DNA of 64,000 nucleotides from Thalassotalea agarivorans (lineage in GTDB: Bacteria; Pseudomonadota; Gammaproteobacteria; Enterobacterales; Alteromonadaceae). A program made the position numbers and the translations under genes. Below the pieces are notes generated by a model. That model was not told the DNA's origin. It did no database searches and was given only the letters and a program-made list of their open reading frames with translations. Positions 9,047 through 16,877 of the stretch are shown here, in pieces; positions within the stretch are counted from its first letter, which is position 1; every line of letters begins with the position of its first letter. The DNA lies in assembly GCF_030295955.1 (NCBI RefSeq), contig NZ_AP027363.1:3201046-3265045 (forward strand). Reading direction: 5' to 3'.

Positions 9047-9346
9047 ACTGAGTTTATTTCTTCTATTGCTAGCGATGACAACCCTTGGGCTATTCCGGTA
9101 GCTGCCGTTATTGGTGTGCCTCTATATATTCGCGCAAAAGCTGTTATTCCACTAAGCGCCGCATTGGTATCAAAAGGTATGGGACTAGGCGCGGTTATGG
9201 CATTGATTATCGGTAGCGCTGGTGCCAGCTTAACAGAAGTGATTCTTTTAAAATCATTGTTTAAAAACAAACTTCTGTTTGCTTTCTTAACCGTTATCTT
9301 TTCAATGGCAGTACTTGCAGGCTTCTTTTATCAATACATCTTTTAA
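9047..9346 (+). pseudogene. C-terminal remnant of an ArsP/YraQ-type (DUF318) permease
   Basis: An in-frame stop at 9038-9040 is followed by an open frame of about 99 codons whose translation begins FISSIASDDNPWAIPVAAVIG and continues VPLYIRAKAVIPLSAALVSK and GMGLGAVMALIIGSAGASLT. This matches the conserved last two membrane segments of the DUF318/UPF0718 permease family, normally 300 or more residues. The first two thirds are absent from 8837-9046, so this is a truncated relic. A GTG at 9116 could start a 76-residue peptide, but it lies inside the conserved domain and no good ribosome site was seen. Confidence 0.75.
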
Positions 9347-9375
9347 TAAACTGCTGTAGCTAACAAATGTGTTGG

Positions 9376-10299
9376 CTACAGCCATTTTCTTAGTTTCATG
9401 ACAATAAACACCACCACGCCAATACCCGCCATTGCACCTAATAAGAACCAAAAGGCATTGGGGAAGTCTGTGCCAGGTAAATCCGCCACGTTCATGCCAA
9501 ATAAACCAGTGAGAAATGATAAGGGTAAGAAGATAGCGGTTACTAGGGACAACACGTACATCCGCTCATTTTGCTTTTCTGAAATCGCTAGCCTAATTTC
9601 CTCGAGCACTAACGCACTGCGTTCTCTAATAAGTACTAGGTTTTCAAGCATGCGATGAACCCTATCCACTTGCTCTTTTATTTGGAATTTTTGCACTTCG
9701 TTTATTAACTGCAGTTTTTGTTGTAACAGTTCATAGGCATCTTTTTGCGGGACCATAAAGCGTTTAATTTGAGCCGCATCTTTGCGCATCGTAATAATAG
9801 CCGGGCGATCAATATCAGTGAGTTCTTTACTGACTTGTTCTTCTGCTAGATCAGTTAAGTCTTCAATATCCTCTATTTGCTGACTAACTTTGTCGGTAAC
9901 TCTTTCAATTAATTCACATAGCCAGTCGCCAGCATCGTTAATTTCACTGTTTGCAGCAATCGTTTGTTTTAACTCCCCGATAGAACGCAGGTTTCGACCT
10001 GCTTTATTAGCCGTAATAACAAGATCTTTAGTGAACCAGATTCGAAGCGACACCATGTCATTTGAATCTGCATCGGGATTGAAGTTTATTGCGCGTAAAC
10101 AGATGAATGCGCCGTTTTCTATCGGCAAATATTTTGGGCGAGTCTCTTCTGCAAGCAAAGCCTCGAGCGCAGCAATGGGTAAGTTGTAGTGTCCGATATC
10201 TGCGCTATTGTCTTCGTCTTCTATAACGATATGGGTCCAGGTAAAAGCTTGTTCTTTCCCTTCAACAATACAGGTAAATTCTTGTTTTAGTTTCTGCAT
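9376..10299 (-). CDS. zntB: CorA/ZntB family divalent metal transporter
   Basis: 307 residues. The N-terminal cytoplasmic domain and a long helical stalk are followed by two C-terminal membrane helices. The signature GMN lies at the end of the first helix (LPLSFLTGLFGMNVADLPG), and the C-terminus is the basic KLRKW. The length and the missing strong acidic periplasmic loop favour the ZntB branch (zinc) over CorA (magnesium), so the symbol is tentative. It is the last gene of the rimK-led minus-strand operon, starting 23 bp after the MscS gene. A link with RimK is not described to my knowledge. Confidence 0.82.
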   Translation of the reverse strand: MQKLKQEFTCIVEGKEQAFTWTHIVIEDEDNSADIGHYNLPIAALEALLAEETRPKYLPIENGAFICLRAINFNPDADSNDMVSLRIWFTKDLVITANKAGRNLRSIGELKQTIAANSEINDAGDWLCELIERVTDKVSQQIEDIEDLTDLAEEQVSKELTDIDRPAIITMRKDAAQIKRFMVPQKDAYELLQQKLQLINEVQKFQIKEQVDRVHRMLENLVLIRERSALVLEEIRLAISEKQNERMYVLSLVTAIFLPLSFLTGLFGMNVADLPGTDFPNAFWFLLGAMAGIGVVVFIVMKLRKWL

Positions 10300-10322
10300 G
10301 ACTATTTACTTACCCCTCTTGA

Positions 10323-11183
10323 TTACTTATCTAGCTTTAAAACACCATCTATGTGAATATCTCGCTGCGGGTATGCAACAACAAGTTCATTTTCGTTAAA
10401 GGCCTTATCTAGTGCAAAACGAATGTCGCTAGAGACTTTCCTTAGTCCACCTTCAACTCTAGAATTAATCCAAAAATAAGCTTCGAAAACCAGCGCGTTG
10501 TCACCAAAGTCCATAAAAAATATGCCTGGCTGATGGCGAATATCATTCAGTACTTCGCTTTGCGATGACACCACATCAAGCATGATGTCATGCACTTTTT
10601 GGCAGTCGCTACCATAGGCAAGCCCAACAGACACTGAACCTCTTACAAGTTTGTCTCTTAGCGTCCAATTGATAACGGTGTTCTCTAGTAATTTGCTATT
10701 AGGGATAAGCATATGCACGCCATCTACGCGTCTAACCCGGGTTGAACGTGTGTTAATTTCTTCAACGACACCTTTAACCCCTTCAACCTCGAGGAAGTCA
10801 CCTATTCGAATGGGCTTTTCGCCCATTAAAATCCAACCACTAATGAAGTTGTTAATGATGTTTTGCGCACCAAAACCAAAGCCAATTGCGATTGCACCTG
10901 AAAGAAACGCAAACGCTGTAATTGGGATGTTCAACATCGATAAAGTGGTAATAAAGATAGCGACTAGCGCGACGATGTATAACAAGCGCTGAACCAGCTG
11001 GATAACATTAGGATCTTTGTCCTTTTTCTCCATCACAGAACCCAACTTTTTAATGAGCATGTGCGCCACCCACAAGCTCACCAATAACCACAACGGTATA
11101 GTTAGCACTTCCATTACCGTAATGACACGTTCATTGAACGTAAATAATGGATAATCTAACCACTGAATAATTTGGTCAATCAT
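10323..11183 (-). CDS. MscS-family mechanosensitive channel
   Basis: 286 residues with three membrane helices (about 28-48, 67-90 and 92-125). The pore helix reads FLSGAIAIGFGFGAQNIINN, rich in Gly/Ala as in MscS TM3. A beta domain (RIGDFLEVEGVKGVVEEI, then IPNSKLLENTVINWT) and a C-terminal alpha/beta domain follow. The length equals that of E. coli MscS. It probably releases solutes during osmotic downshock. It begins directly after the stop of the retropepsin-like gene, so it is cotranscribed with the rimK group. Confidence 0.88.
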   Translation of the reverse strand: MIDQIIQWLDYPLFTFNERVITVMEVLTIPLWLLVSLWVAHMLIKKLGSVMEKKDKDPNVIQLVQRLLYIVALVAIFITTLSMLNIPITAFAFLSGAIAIGFGFGAQNIINNFISGWILMGEKPIRIGDFLEVEGVKGVVEEINTRSTRVRRVDGVHMLIPNSKLLENTVINWTLRDKLVRGSVSVGLAYGSDCQKVHDIMLDVVSSQSEVLNDIRHQPGIFFMDFGDNALVFEAYFWINSRVEGGLRKVSSDIRFALDKAFNENELVVAYPQRDIHIDGVLKLDK

Positions 11184-11612
11184 TTACTCTCCCGTTGCCA
11201 CAAATGCGCTAGTTGGATCAATTAAGAAGGGCGTCATTGCTTGGCGCCCCAATAGCATCAAATACGTCATATCGGATCTATTGGTCAATGTAATTTCGAT
11301 ATCCCACTTATGCGCACCGAGAACTGCAGGTGTTTTAATGACATATCGTTGTTCGCTAATACCATTTGACGACTTCACTCTGCGAATATCATGAAGCAAT
11401 GCTTTGCAACTAATTACCTTATCGACATCATGCACTTCTGGATGTATGTCGAAAGATACCGCAGGTTTGTTATCAATCTGAATTCTTTGAATATTATCAA
11501 CATGCAAAGAAGACGTTTGTGCACCTGTATCCACTCTAACTGTCATTTGACTGATAGCCAAGTTTGGTAAGTCAATATTCTCTATATGACCAATAATCAG
11601 CTTGTTTTTCAT
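11184..11612 (-). CDS. rimB: RimB-like retropepsin family protease (ATP-dependent zinc protease family)
   Basis: 142 residues. It carries the aspartic-protease motif VDTGAQTSSLH near residue 28 and the paired beta element LLGRQAM near residue 122 typical of single-domain retropepsins. The family is often named putative ATP-dependent zinc protease, and its members beside rimK have been called RimB. There it is proposed to modulate RimK's glutamate ligation. The start overlaps the previous stop by 4 nt (ATGA), which implies translational coupling to the M14-type gene. The symbol is assigned by family and context. Confidence 0.8.
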   Translation of the reverse strand: MKNKLIIGHIENIDLPNLAISQMTVRVDTGAQTSSLHVDNIQRIQIDNKPAVSFDIHPEVHDVDKVISCKALLHDIRRVKSSNGISEQRYVIKTPAVLGAHKWDIEITLTNRSDMTYLMLLGRQAMTPFLIDPTSAFVATGE

Positions 11613-12655
11613 AACATATTCATCTTTGTTTCTGGGTCACTCGTTAGTTCAGCTTCCATATTTTCAATATGTTCTGCAATGTCCTCGTCGTTTTCTGCAA
11701 AGAAAGCAATGTGGTACATAGCTTCCCCTTCTTGTACTAAAGGTATATTTTGCTTGCCAATAATAACGCCACTTTTGTTTGCGATAACTTGTCCTAACAC
11801 CTCGCCATAAGGACTACCAATTTCGGCAAGTATATCGCCTTTTTGCACCTGATCGCCCATATCAAAAAACTGCGTTACAAAGCCGCTGCTTGTTGCTCTT
11901 ACCCAACTGCTCTTATTGGCAATAAATTGATTCGCTAGCTTTCTCTTAGAACGACCTTTTGGCACCATTTTAAGATGTCTCAATACATTAACGATCCCTT
12001 GAATACCAACTCTGATCGAAAACTCATCAAACCTTAACGCCTCACCCGCCTCAAACAAAAGCACTTTTGTATTGCTTTGTTCAGCTGCTTGTCTAAGTGA
12101 ACCTTCTAGAATGTCAGCATTAAGAATCACGGGCGCACCGAATGACTTCGCCAACTCTAGCGTATCATCATCCGACAATTGCGCTCTTATTTGCGGCAAG
12201 TTAGAACGATGAATAGCGCCGGTATGTAAATCAATACCATAATCACATTGACTCACAATTTCCTTGAGAAAAATATCTGCCAATCGTGCTGCCATAGAAC
12301 CTTTTGACGAACCAGGGAAGCTTCTATTTAAGTCCCGCCTATCTGGCATGTACCGGCTTTGATTGATAACACCATAAACATTGACCATAGGTACAGCGAT
12401 CAGCGTGCCTGCTGATATTTTGAAGTTTTTTAGGTTAATCAATCGCCTAATAATTTCTATACCGTTTAACTCATCGCCATGGACAGCAGCGCTAACGAAA
12501 ATAGTAGGCCCTGACCTTTTACCACGCATGATATAAACAGGTAAGTTGACTGCTGAGTCTGTATATAGCTTAGCCACAGGCAACTCTATTTGCTTTGTTT
12601 CACCTGGAAGAATTTGATGTTCACCAATAGTTAACGCGCGCATTTTTACCGTCAT
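11609..12655 (-). CDS. succinylglutamate desuccinylase/aspartoacylase family (M14-like) zinc hydrolase
   Basis: 348 residues. The zinc site is visible as HGDE (in FVSAAVHGDELNG, about residue 59) and the later His in GIDLHTGAIHRSN (about 143). Near the C-terminus there is a lipoyl/biotinyl-like beta domain (TSGFVTQFFDMGDQVQKGDI), a common add-on in this subfamily. Such enzymes remove acyl or glutamyl groups from amino acids or peptides. Next to RimK, an enzyme that trims glutamate tails is a reasonable guess but is inference. It starts 5 nt after rimK ends. Confidence 0.8.
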   Translation of the reverse strand: MTVKMRALTIGEHQILPGETKQIELPVAKLYTDSAVNLPVYIMRGKRSGPTIFVSAAVHGDELNGIEIIRRLINLKNFKISAGTLIAVPMVNVYGVINQSRYMPDRRDLNRSFPGSSKGSMAARLADIFLKEIVSQCDYGIDLHTGAIHRSNLPQIRAQLSDDDTLELAKSFGAPVILNADILEGSLRQAAEQSNTKVLLFEAGEALRFDEFSIRVGIQGIVNVLRHLKMVPKGRSKRKLANQFIANKSSWVRATSSGFVTQFFDMGDQVQKGDILAEIGSPYGEVLGQVIANKSGVIIGKQNIPLVQEGEAMYHIAFFAENDEDIAEHIENMEAELTSDPETKMNML

Positions 12656-12660
12656 TTTAA

Positions 12661-13566
12661 TTAGCCTTTGCCTTTCGTTTTAGTGGCATTAAACTTCGCA
12701 TTTTTTTCTAGAAATTCAATCACTTTCCCAGCGACATCCAAGCCTGTAGCCACCTCTATACCCTCTAACCCTGGAGAAGAATTTACTTCCATCACCATCG
12801 GACCAGTGTGTGAACGCAATAAGTCTACGCCACAAAAATTAAGCCCCATCGCTTTCGCTGCATTGACCGCCGTCTGACGCTCTTCTTTTGTCAGTTTAAC
12901 CACTTCAGCACTGCCGCCACGATGTAAGTTAGATCTAAATTCACCTTCCGCGCCCTGACGTTTCATTGCGGCAACCACACGACCGCCAACAACTAAGCAA
13001 CGAATATCTGCGCCACCCGCTTCTTTTACAAATTCTTGTACCAAAATATTGGCTCTTAATCCCATAAAGGCTTCGATGATACTTTCTGCCGCTTTTGCTG
13101 TATCAGCCAATACTACGCCAATGCCTTGCGTACCCTCCAGCAACTTAATGACTAAGGGAGCACCACCGACATTCTTGATAACGTCTTTGATATTGTCAGC
13201 TTTACTTGCAAAACCTGTGCGTGGCAAACCAATGCCTTTACGAGAAAGTAATTGTAAAGAACGCAACTTATCTCTCGAACGACTAATTGCAACCGACTCA
13301 TTTATATTAAACGTACCCATCATTTCAAACTGACGCGCTACAGCAGTGCCGTAAAATGTTATTGATGCGCCTATCCTTGGAATAATCGCGTCGTATTTGG
13401 GTAGTTCTTCACCATGATATCGCACGGTTGGGCGATTACTGGTTATATCCATGTAACAATGCAAGGTATCAATAATATCAACCTCATGTCCGCGCAATGA
13501 CGCTGCCTCTTTCAATCGCTTGGTTGAATATAAATTTGGTCCTCTAGATAAAATAGCTATTTTCAT
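12661..13566 (-). CDS. rimK: RimK ATP-grasp glutamate ligase (ribosomal protein S6 modification)
   Basis: 301 residues, the usual RimK length, starting [20 protein letters not shown]. The ATP-grasp elements include [40 protein letters not shown] and the metal-binding [12 protein letters not shown]. The family adds glutamates to the C-terminus of ribosomal protein S6 and can make poly-glutamate. It is the first gene of a five-gene minus-strand operon. The 98-bp gap to the divergent LysR gene holds both promoters. The start follows AGGAGG (on the minus strand, just upstream of 13566). Confidence 0.94.
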   Translation of the reverse strand: MKIAILSRGPNLYSTKRLKEAASLRGHEVDIIDTLHCYMDITSNRPTVRYHGEELPKYDAIIPRIGASITFYGTAVARQFEMMGTFNINESVAISRSRDKLRSLQLLSRKGIGLPRTGFASKADNIKDVIKNVGGAPLVIKLLEGTQGIGVVLADTAKAAESIIEAFMGLRANILVQEFVKEAGGADIRCLVVGGRVVAAMKRQGAEGEFRSNLHRGGSAEVVKLTKEERQTAVNAAKAMGLNFCGVDLLRSHTGPMVMEVNSSPGLEGIEVATGLDVAGKVIEFLEKNAKFNATKTKGKG

Positions 13567-13664
13567 AATGTCCTCCTAATAGCTCATTACGCAAAATGTA
13601 GTTGAAAAAGATTAAATAAAAAATCAAAATAAAATGACCGATTTGATAAATTATTTTTATTAAA

Positions 13665-14498
13665 ATGAAAATAGAATTACTGTCGACCTTTTTAGAAGTT
13701 AGCCAAACCTTGCATGTTCGTGTTGCCTCGGAAAATTTGTTTTTAACACAGGCAGCAGTGAGTAGTCGCATAAAACAATTAGAAGAAGAGTTGGGGGTAT
13801 TGTTGTTCGACCGAAGTCAAAAACGATTAAAGTTAACCGCAGAAGGGCACAAACTGGTTAAGCATGCCAATGAATTATTGGTTATGTGGCAAAAAACAAA
13901 ACAAGATGTTGGTGTTGCTAAAGGAGAAGCAGAGCAATTATTTGTTGGTTCGATGGTATCTATATGGGATATCGTGCTACAAGAATGGCTGCATAAAATA
14001 GATAAGAACTTAGATGGAGTTCACCTTTCTACCCATAACTATTCGCAGATAGAGCTTAGAAAAAACATACTTAACCGTATTATTGATATCGCATTCTTGT
14101 TTGAACCACCATACATTGAAGACTTGATTACTGAAAAGGTAGCGACGGTACCGCTCTATCTAGTGTCGAGCGATCAAGAGCCAAATCTAAACCAAATGGT
14201 TATGGTAGATTATGGCGAGGCGATAAACAGCCAATTTATGAGAGATTTCAGTGAAGTATCAACGGTTCGTCATCACATGAGTCAGCCTCGTATTGCTATG
14301 AATTTTATATTAGAGACGGGTAGCTGTGCTTATTTGCCGCTACAAATGTGCTTTGAACATGTCAGAGAAGGCAGGCTCTTTATTCAAGAAAGCGCACCTC
14401 AATATAGTCGTGACATTTATGCTATCCACTTAACAAAAAGTCATAAATCCAACCTAATAAGTGAAGCTTTGTTACTATTCCCCTATCTGAGAAAGTAG
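13665..14498 (+). CDS. LysR-family regulator, HdfR-like
   Basis: 277 residues. The N-terminal winged helix-turn-helix reads LSTFLEVSQTLHVRVASENL then LTQAAVSSRIKQLEEELG, and a periplasmic-binding-like effector domain follows. The spacing and the segment SMVSIWDIVLQEWL resemble HdfR/YifA. Divergent orientation 98 bp from rimK suggests it controls the rimK operon, as LysR proteins often regulate their divergent neighbour. The ligand is unknown. The ribosome binding site is weak. Confidence 0.85.
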   Translation: MKIELLSTFLEVSQTLHVRVASENLFLTQAAVSSRIKQLEEELGVLLFDRSQKRLKLTAEGHKLVKHANELLVMWQKTKQDVGVAKGEAEQLFVGSMVSIWDIVLQEWLHKIDKNLDGVHLSTHNYSQIELRKNILNRIIDIAFLFEPPYIEDLITEKVATVPLYLVSSDQEPNLNQMVMVDYGEAINSQFMRDFSEVSTVRHHMSQPRIAMNFILETGSCAYLPLQMCFEHVREGRLFIQESAPQYSRDIYAIHLTKSHKSNLISEALLLFPYLRK

Positions 14499-14606
14499 AT
14501 GATGGTAAACATCTTTAAAGCCAATTGTTTTAATGAACTGAAACCATGAAATTAAACATCCAGTACTCTGGTCTGATGCTTGAACCAATAAATATTAGGA
14601 AACACC

Positions 14607-15350
14607 ATGCGCAATTTAGCACTTATATTTTCAATCTTTCTAGTCGCTTGTGAAAAAAATGAGTCCACACAAGTAGCACCACAACCAACCAAAATGACTT
14701 ATGAGCAAGCGCTTAAAAGTGATGACTTCAAAAAAATTGCTGGCAATATCGGTAGTAAATTCACTGAAGAAGATCGCGCCAAAATGGGTGCAGCTAATGC
14801 CAAAATGAAAGAAGAAATGGCCAATGCTGGCCTGACCGTTGGCGCAATGGCTCCAGATTTCACTCTAACCAATGCCTTTGGCGGACAAGTTTCGTTAAAA
14901 GAAACACTAGAACAAGGCCCTGTGGTACTAGTATTTTATCGTGGCGCTTGGTGCCCATTTTGTAATATCCATTTAAAGGTATTACAAGACAACATGCCTG
15001 AATTTAAAAAATACAACGCGCAGCTTATCGCTGTCACACCGCAACAACCTGATCGCTCTTTAGAGCAGTTAAAATCAGGTAACTATGACTTTGAAGTACT
15101 TAGCGACTTAGACAACAAGGTTATGCAGGACTACAACTTATATTTTGAAGTAGCGCCTGACGTTGTTGAAATTTATAAGCGCGTTGGCATTGATTTAGAA
15201 GGTCATAACGGCGAAGGTCGCGTTGGCTTACCTGTACCTGGCACTTTTGTCATCGACCAACAAGGTAAAATCGTTGCACAACATGCAGACGCAGACTATT
15301 CAAAACGCATGGAACCAGCTGAAATCTTAAAAGTACTATCTTCTCTTTAG
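14607..15350 (+). CDS. AhpC/TSA-type peroxiredoxin lipoprotein
   Basis: 247 residues. The N-terminus MRNLALIFSIFLVAC ends in a lipobox (LVAC), so an envelope location is likely. The thioredoxin fold holds YRGAWCPFCN near residue 110, a CPxxC site of the AhpC/TSA peroxiredoxin-like family, after the usual GAMAPDFTLTNAFGGQVSL. It probably reduces peroxides with two cysteines. The N-terminal insert of about 60 residues (MTYEQALKSDDFKKIAGNIG) is helical. Its stop lies 6 nt before the first long palindrome. Confidence 0.82.
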   Translation: MRNLALIFSIFLVACEKNESTQVAPQPTKMTYEQALKSDDFKKIAGNIGSKFTEEDRAKMGAANAKMKEEMANAGLTVGAMAPDFTLTNAFGGQVSLKETLEQGPVVLVFYRGAWCPFCNIHLKVLQDNMPEFKKYNAQLIAVTPQQPDRSLEQLKSGNYDFEVLSDLDNKVMQDYNLYFEVAPDVVEIYKRVGIDLEGHNGEGRVGLPVPGTFVIDQQGKIVAQHADADYSKRMEPAEILKVLSSL

Positions 15351-15356
15351 TACATT

Positions 15357-15382
15357 TGGGGTCAGAACATGTTCTGACCCCA
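15357..15382. repeat. REP-like perfect palindrome, copy 1
   Basis: A perfect 26-bp palindrome whose left arm is TGGGGTCAGAACA. It lies 6 nt after the peroxiredoxin stop. It shares its whole core with the copy at 15542-15577. In RNA it would form a stable hairpin and may serve as a terminator, although no T-run follows. The 165 bp between the copies and the rest of the gap 15351-15664 hold no gene that I can see. Confidence 0.9.
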
Positions 15383-15541
15383 GCTACTCAACTAACCACT
15401 TGCTATCCCTCCCCGCTAGCGGTATTACCTTCAAATTTTTACCAACGAAAAATCTTAAACCTTTAATTTAAAATTATTTTTCTTAGTTTTATTTAAAACT
15501 TAATCAGCAATTTGGTCTCTAAACTCTAATGTCCGGATCTT

Positions 15542-15577
15542 ATATTTGGGGTCAGAACATGTTCTGACCCCAAATAT
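15542..15577. repeat. REP-like perfect palindrome, copy 2
   Basis: A perfect 36-bp palindrome: the same 26-bp core as copy 1 plus ATATT/AATAT flanks. It lies about 90 bp upstream of the metallo-hydrolase gene. Two identical palindromes about 190 bp apart (centre to centre) resemble a REP doublet mobilised by a RAYT transposase; no such transposase gene is in this window. Confidence 0.9.
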
Positions 15578-15664
15578 TTTGATACAGAATTTATGGGATA
15601 TTAAACTTATCTACTGTTACATTCGTTTTTGGTTATTGAGCTTTAGTTTATATACGAGAATTAC

Positions 15665-16789
15665 ATGTCTGTTTTTTCCAAAAAGTCGATCATTGCAATT
15701 GCAGTGGTATCCTCCATATCGTTAATGCTACCGGCAGCATTAACAGGCTGTGCCTCACTTGGAGAAACGCCAAGTGATAAACAAACGATCCACTATAAAG
15801 ACTCGGTAGCATGGGACAGTGAACGTGGATCTTTTGTGAATTTGAATCAAGATGAAATAGACGAAATGCAAGACAATATGAGTCTCATTGAAATGCTAAC
15901 TACTTGGTGGGCAAGCGACGGGCAATTAGAACCACCAGGCCCATTGCCAGAGCAGATCCCCGACCTTTCAGTGTTTTCCGCCGAAAATCAAGATATTCGT
16001 TCAATGTGGTTAGGTCACAGCAGCTTTTTGATCAATTTTAAAGGCACAAATATTCTTATCGACCCAGTATTTGGGCAGGCAAGCCCTGTCAGTTTTGCGG
16101 GTACCCGTTTTCAGCCGCCAGTTATCAAAAGAGAGCAGTTGCCTAGCGTTGATTACGTAGTTATTTCTCACGACCATTACGATCACTTAGAAATGGAAAC
16201 GGCGAAGTTCTTTGCCGACAAAGATATAACTTATTTAGTACCTTTAGGTGTGAGTTCTCATCTAGTTTCATGGGGCGTGCCTCGCGAGCGAATCATCGAA
16301 ATGGATTGGTGGCAAGAAACCACCCTAGACGGCATTACCTTTGCCAATACACCATCACAGCATTTTTCTGGTAGAACAACTTCTACGTCATTTAAAACAC
16401 TTTGGTCGTCTTGGGTAATCAAAGATGACGTTAATTCGTTGTTCTTTAGTGGCGATACCGGCTATGGACCTCATTTTAAGGCTATCGGTAAAAAATATGG
16501 CCCTTTTGATTTAGCCTTTATGGAAAACGGCCAATACAACGAGCGCTGGCCTTTAGTTCACTTAATTCCAGAACAAGGCATAAAAGCCTTTAATGAGCTT
16601 AATGCGAAAACTTATTACCCTATTCATTGGGGCATGTTCAATCTGGCCTTGCACGACTGGGATGAGCCCATCAAAACAATTGATAGTCTTACCAAAGAAA
16701 ATGATATTAAGATGATCGCACCGCAAATAGGTGAGGTTGCACCGCTTTTAGAGTACCAGCAGCAGTCACAATGGTGGTTACTTCCGTAA
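15665..16789 (+). CDS. metallo-beta-lactamase-fold hydrolase, lipoprotein
   Basis: 374 residues. The signal ends in LTGC (residue about 28), a lipobox, so it should be lipid-anchored. The MBL-fold metal motif SHDHYDHLE lies near residue 170, with the upstream WLGHSSFLINFKGTNILIDP and later FFSGDTGYGP and YPIHWGMFN. This layout belongs to the UlaG/NAPE-PLD-like branch, which includes phospholipase D-type enzymes and many uncharacterised proteins. The substrate is not evident. It stands alone, convergent with the large subtilase, with a shared terminator. Confidence 0.85.
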   Translation: MSVFSKKSIIAIAVVSSISLMLPAALTGCASLGETPSDKQTIHYKDSVAWDSERGSFVNLNQDEIDEMQDNMSLIEMLTTWWASDGQLEPPGPLPEQIPDLSVFSAENQDIRSMWLGHSSFLINFKGTNILIDPVFGQASPVSFAGTRFQPPVIKREQLPSVDYVVISHDHYDHLEMETAKFFADKDITYLVPLGVSSHLVSWGVPRERIIEMDWWQETTLDGITFANTPSQHFSGRTTSTSFKTLWSSWVIKDDVNSLFFSGDTGYGPHFKAIGKKYGPFDLAFMENGQYNERWPLVHLIPEQGIKAFNELNAKTYYPIHWGMFNLALHDWDEPIKTIDSLTKENDIKMIAPQIGEVAPLLEYQQQSQWWLLP

Positions 16790-16833
16790 CAAAAGCAAGC
16801 TAATGAAAACCAACGTAGCTAAAATTTAGGCAT

Positions 16834-16863
16834 AAAAAAAGAGGCGCTAAGCGCCTCTTTTTA
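16834..16863. terminator. bidirectional terminator
   Basis: GAGGCGCT (16841-16848) pairs with AGCGCCTC, flanked by an A-run and a T-run. It ends both the metallo-hydrolase gene and the convergent subtilase gene. Confidence 0.88.
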
Positions 16864-16877
16864 TTTCAAGCAAATGA

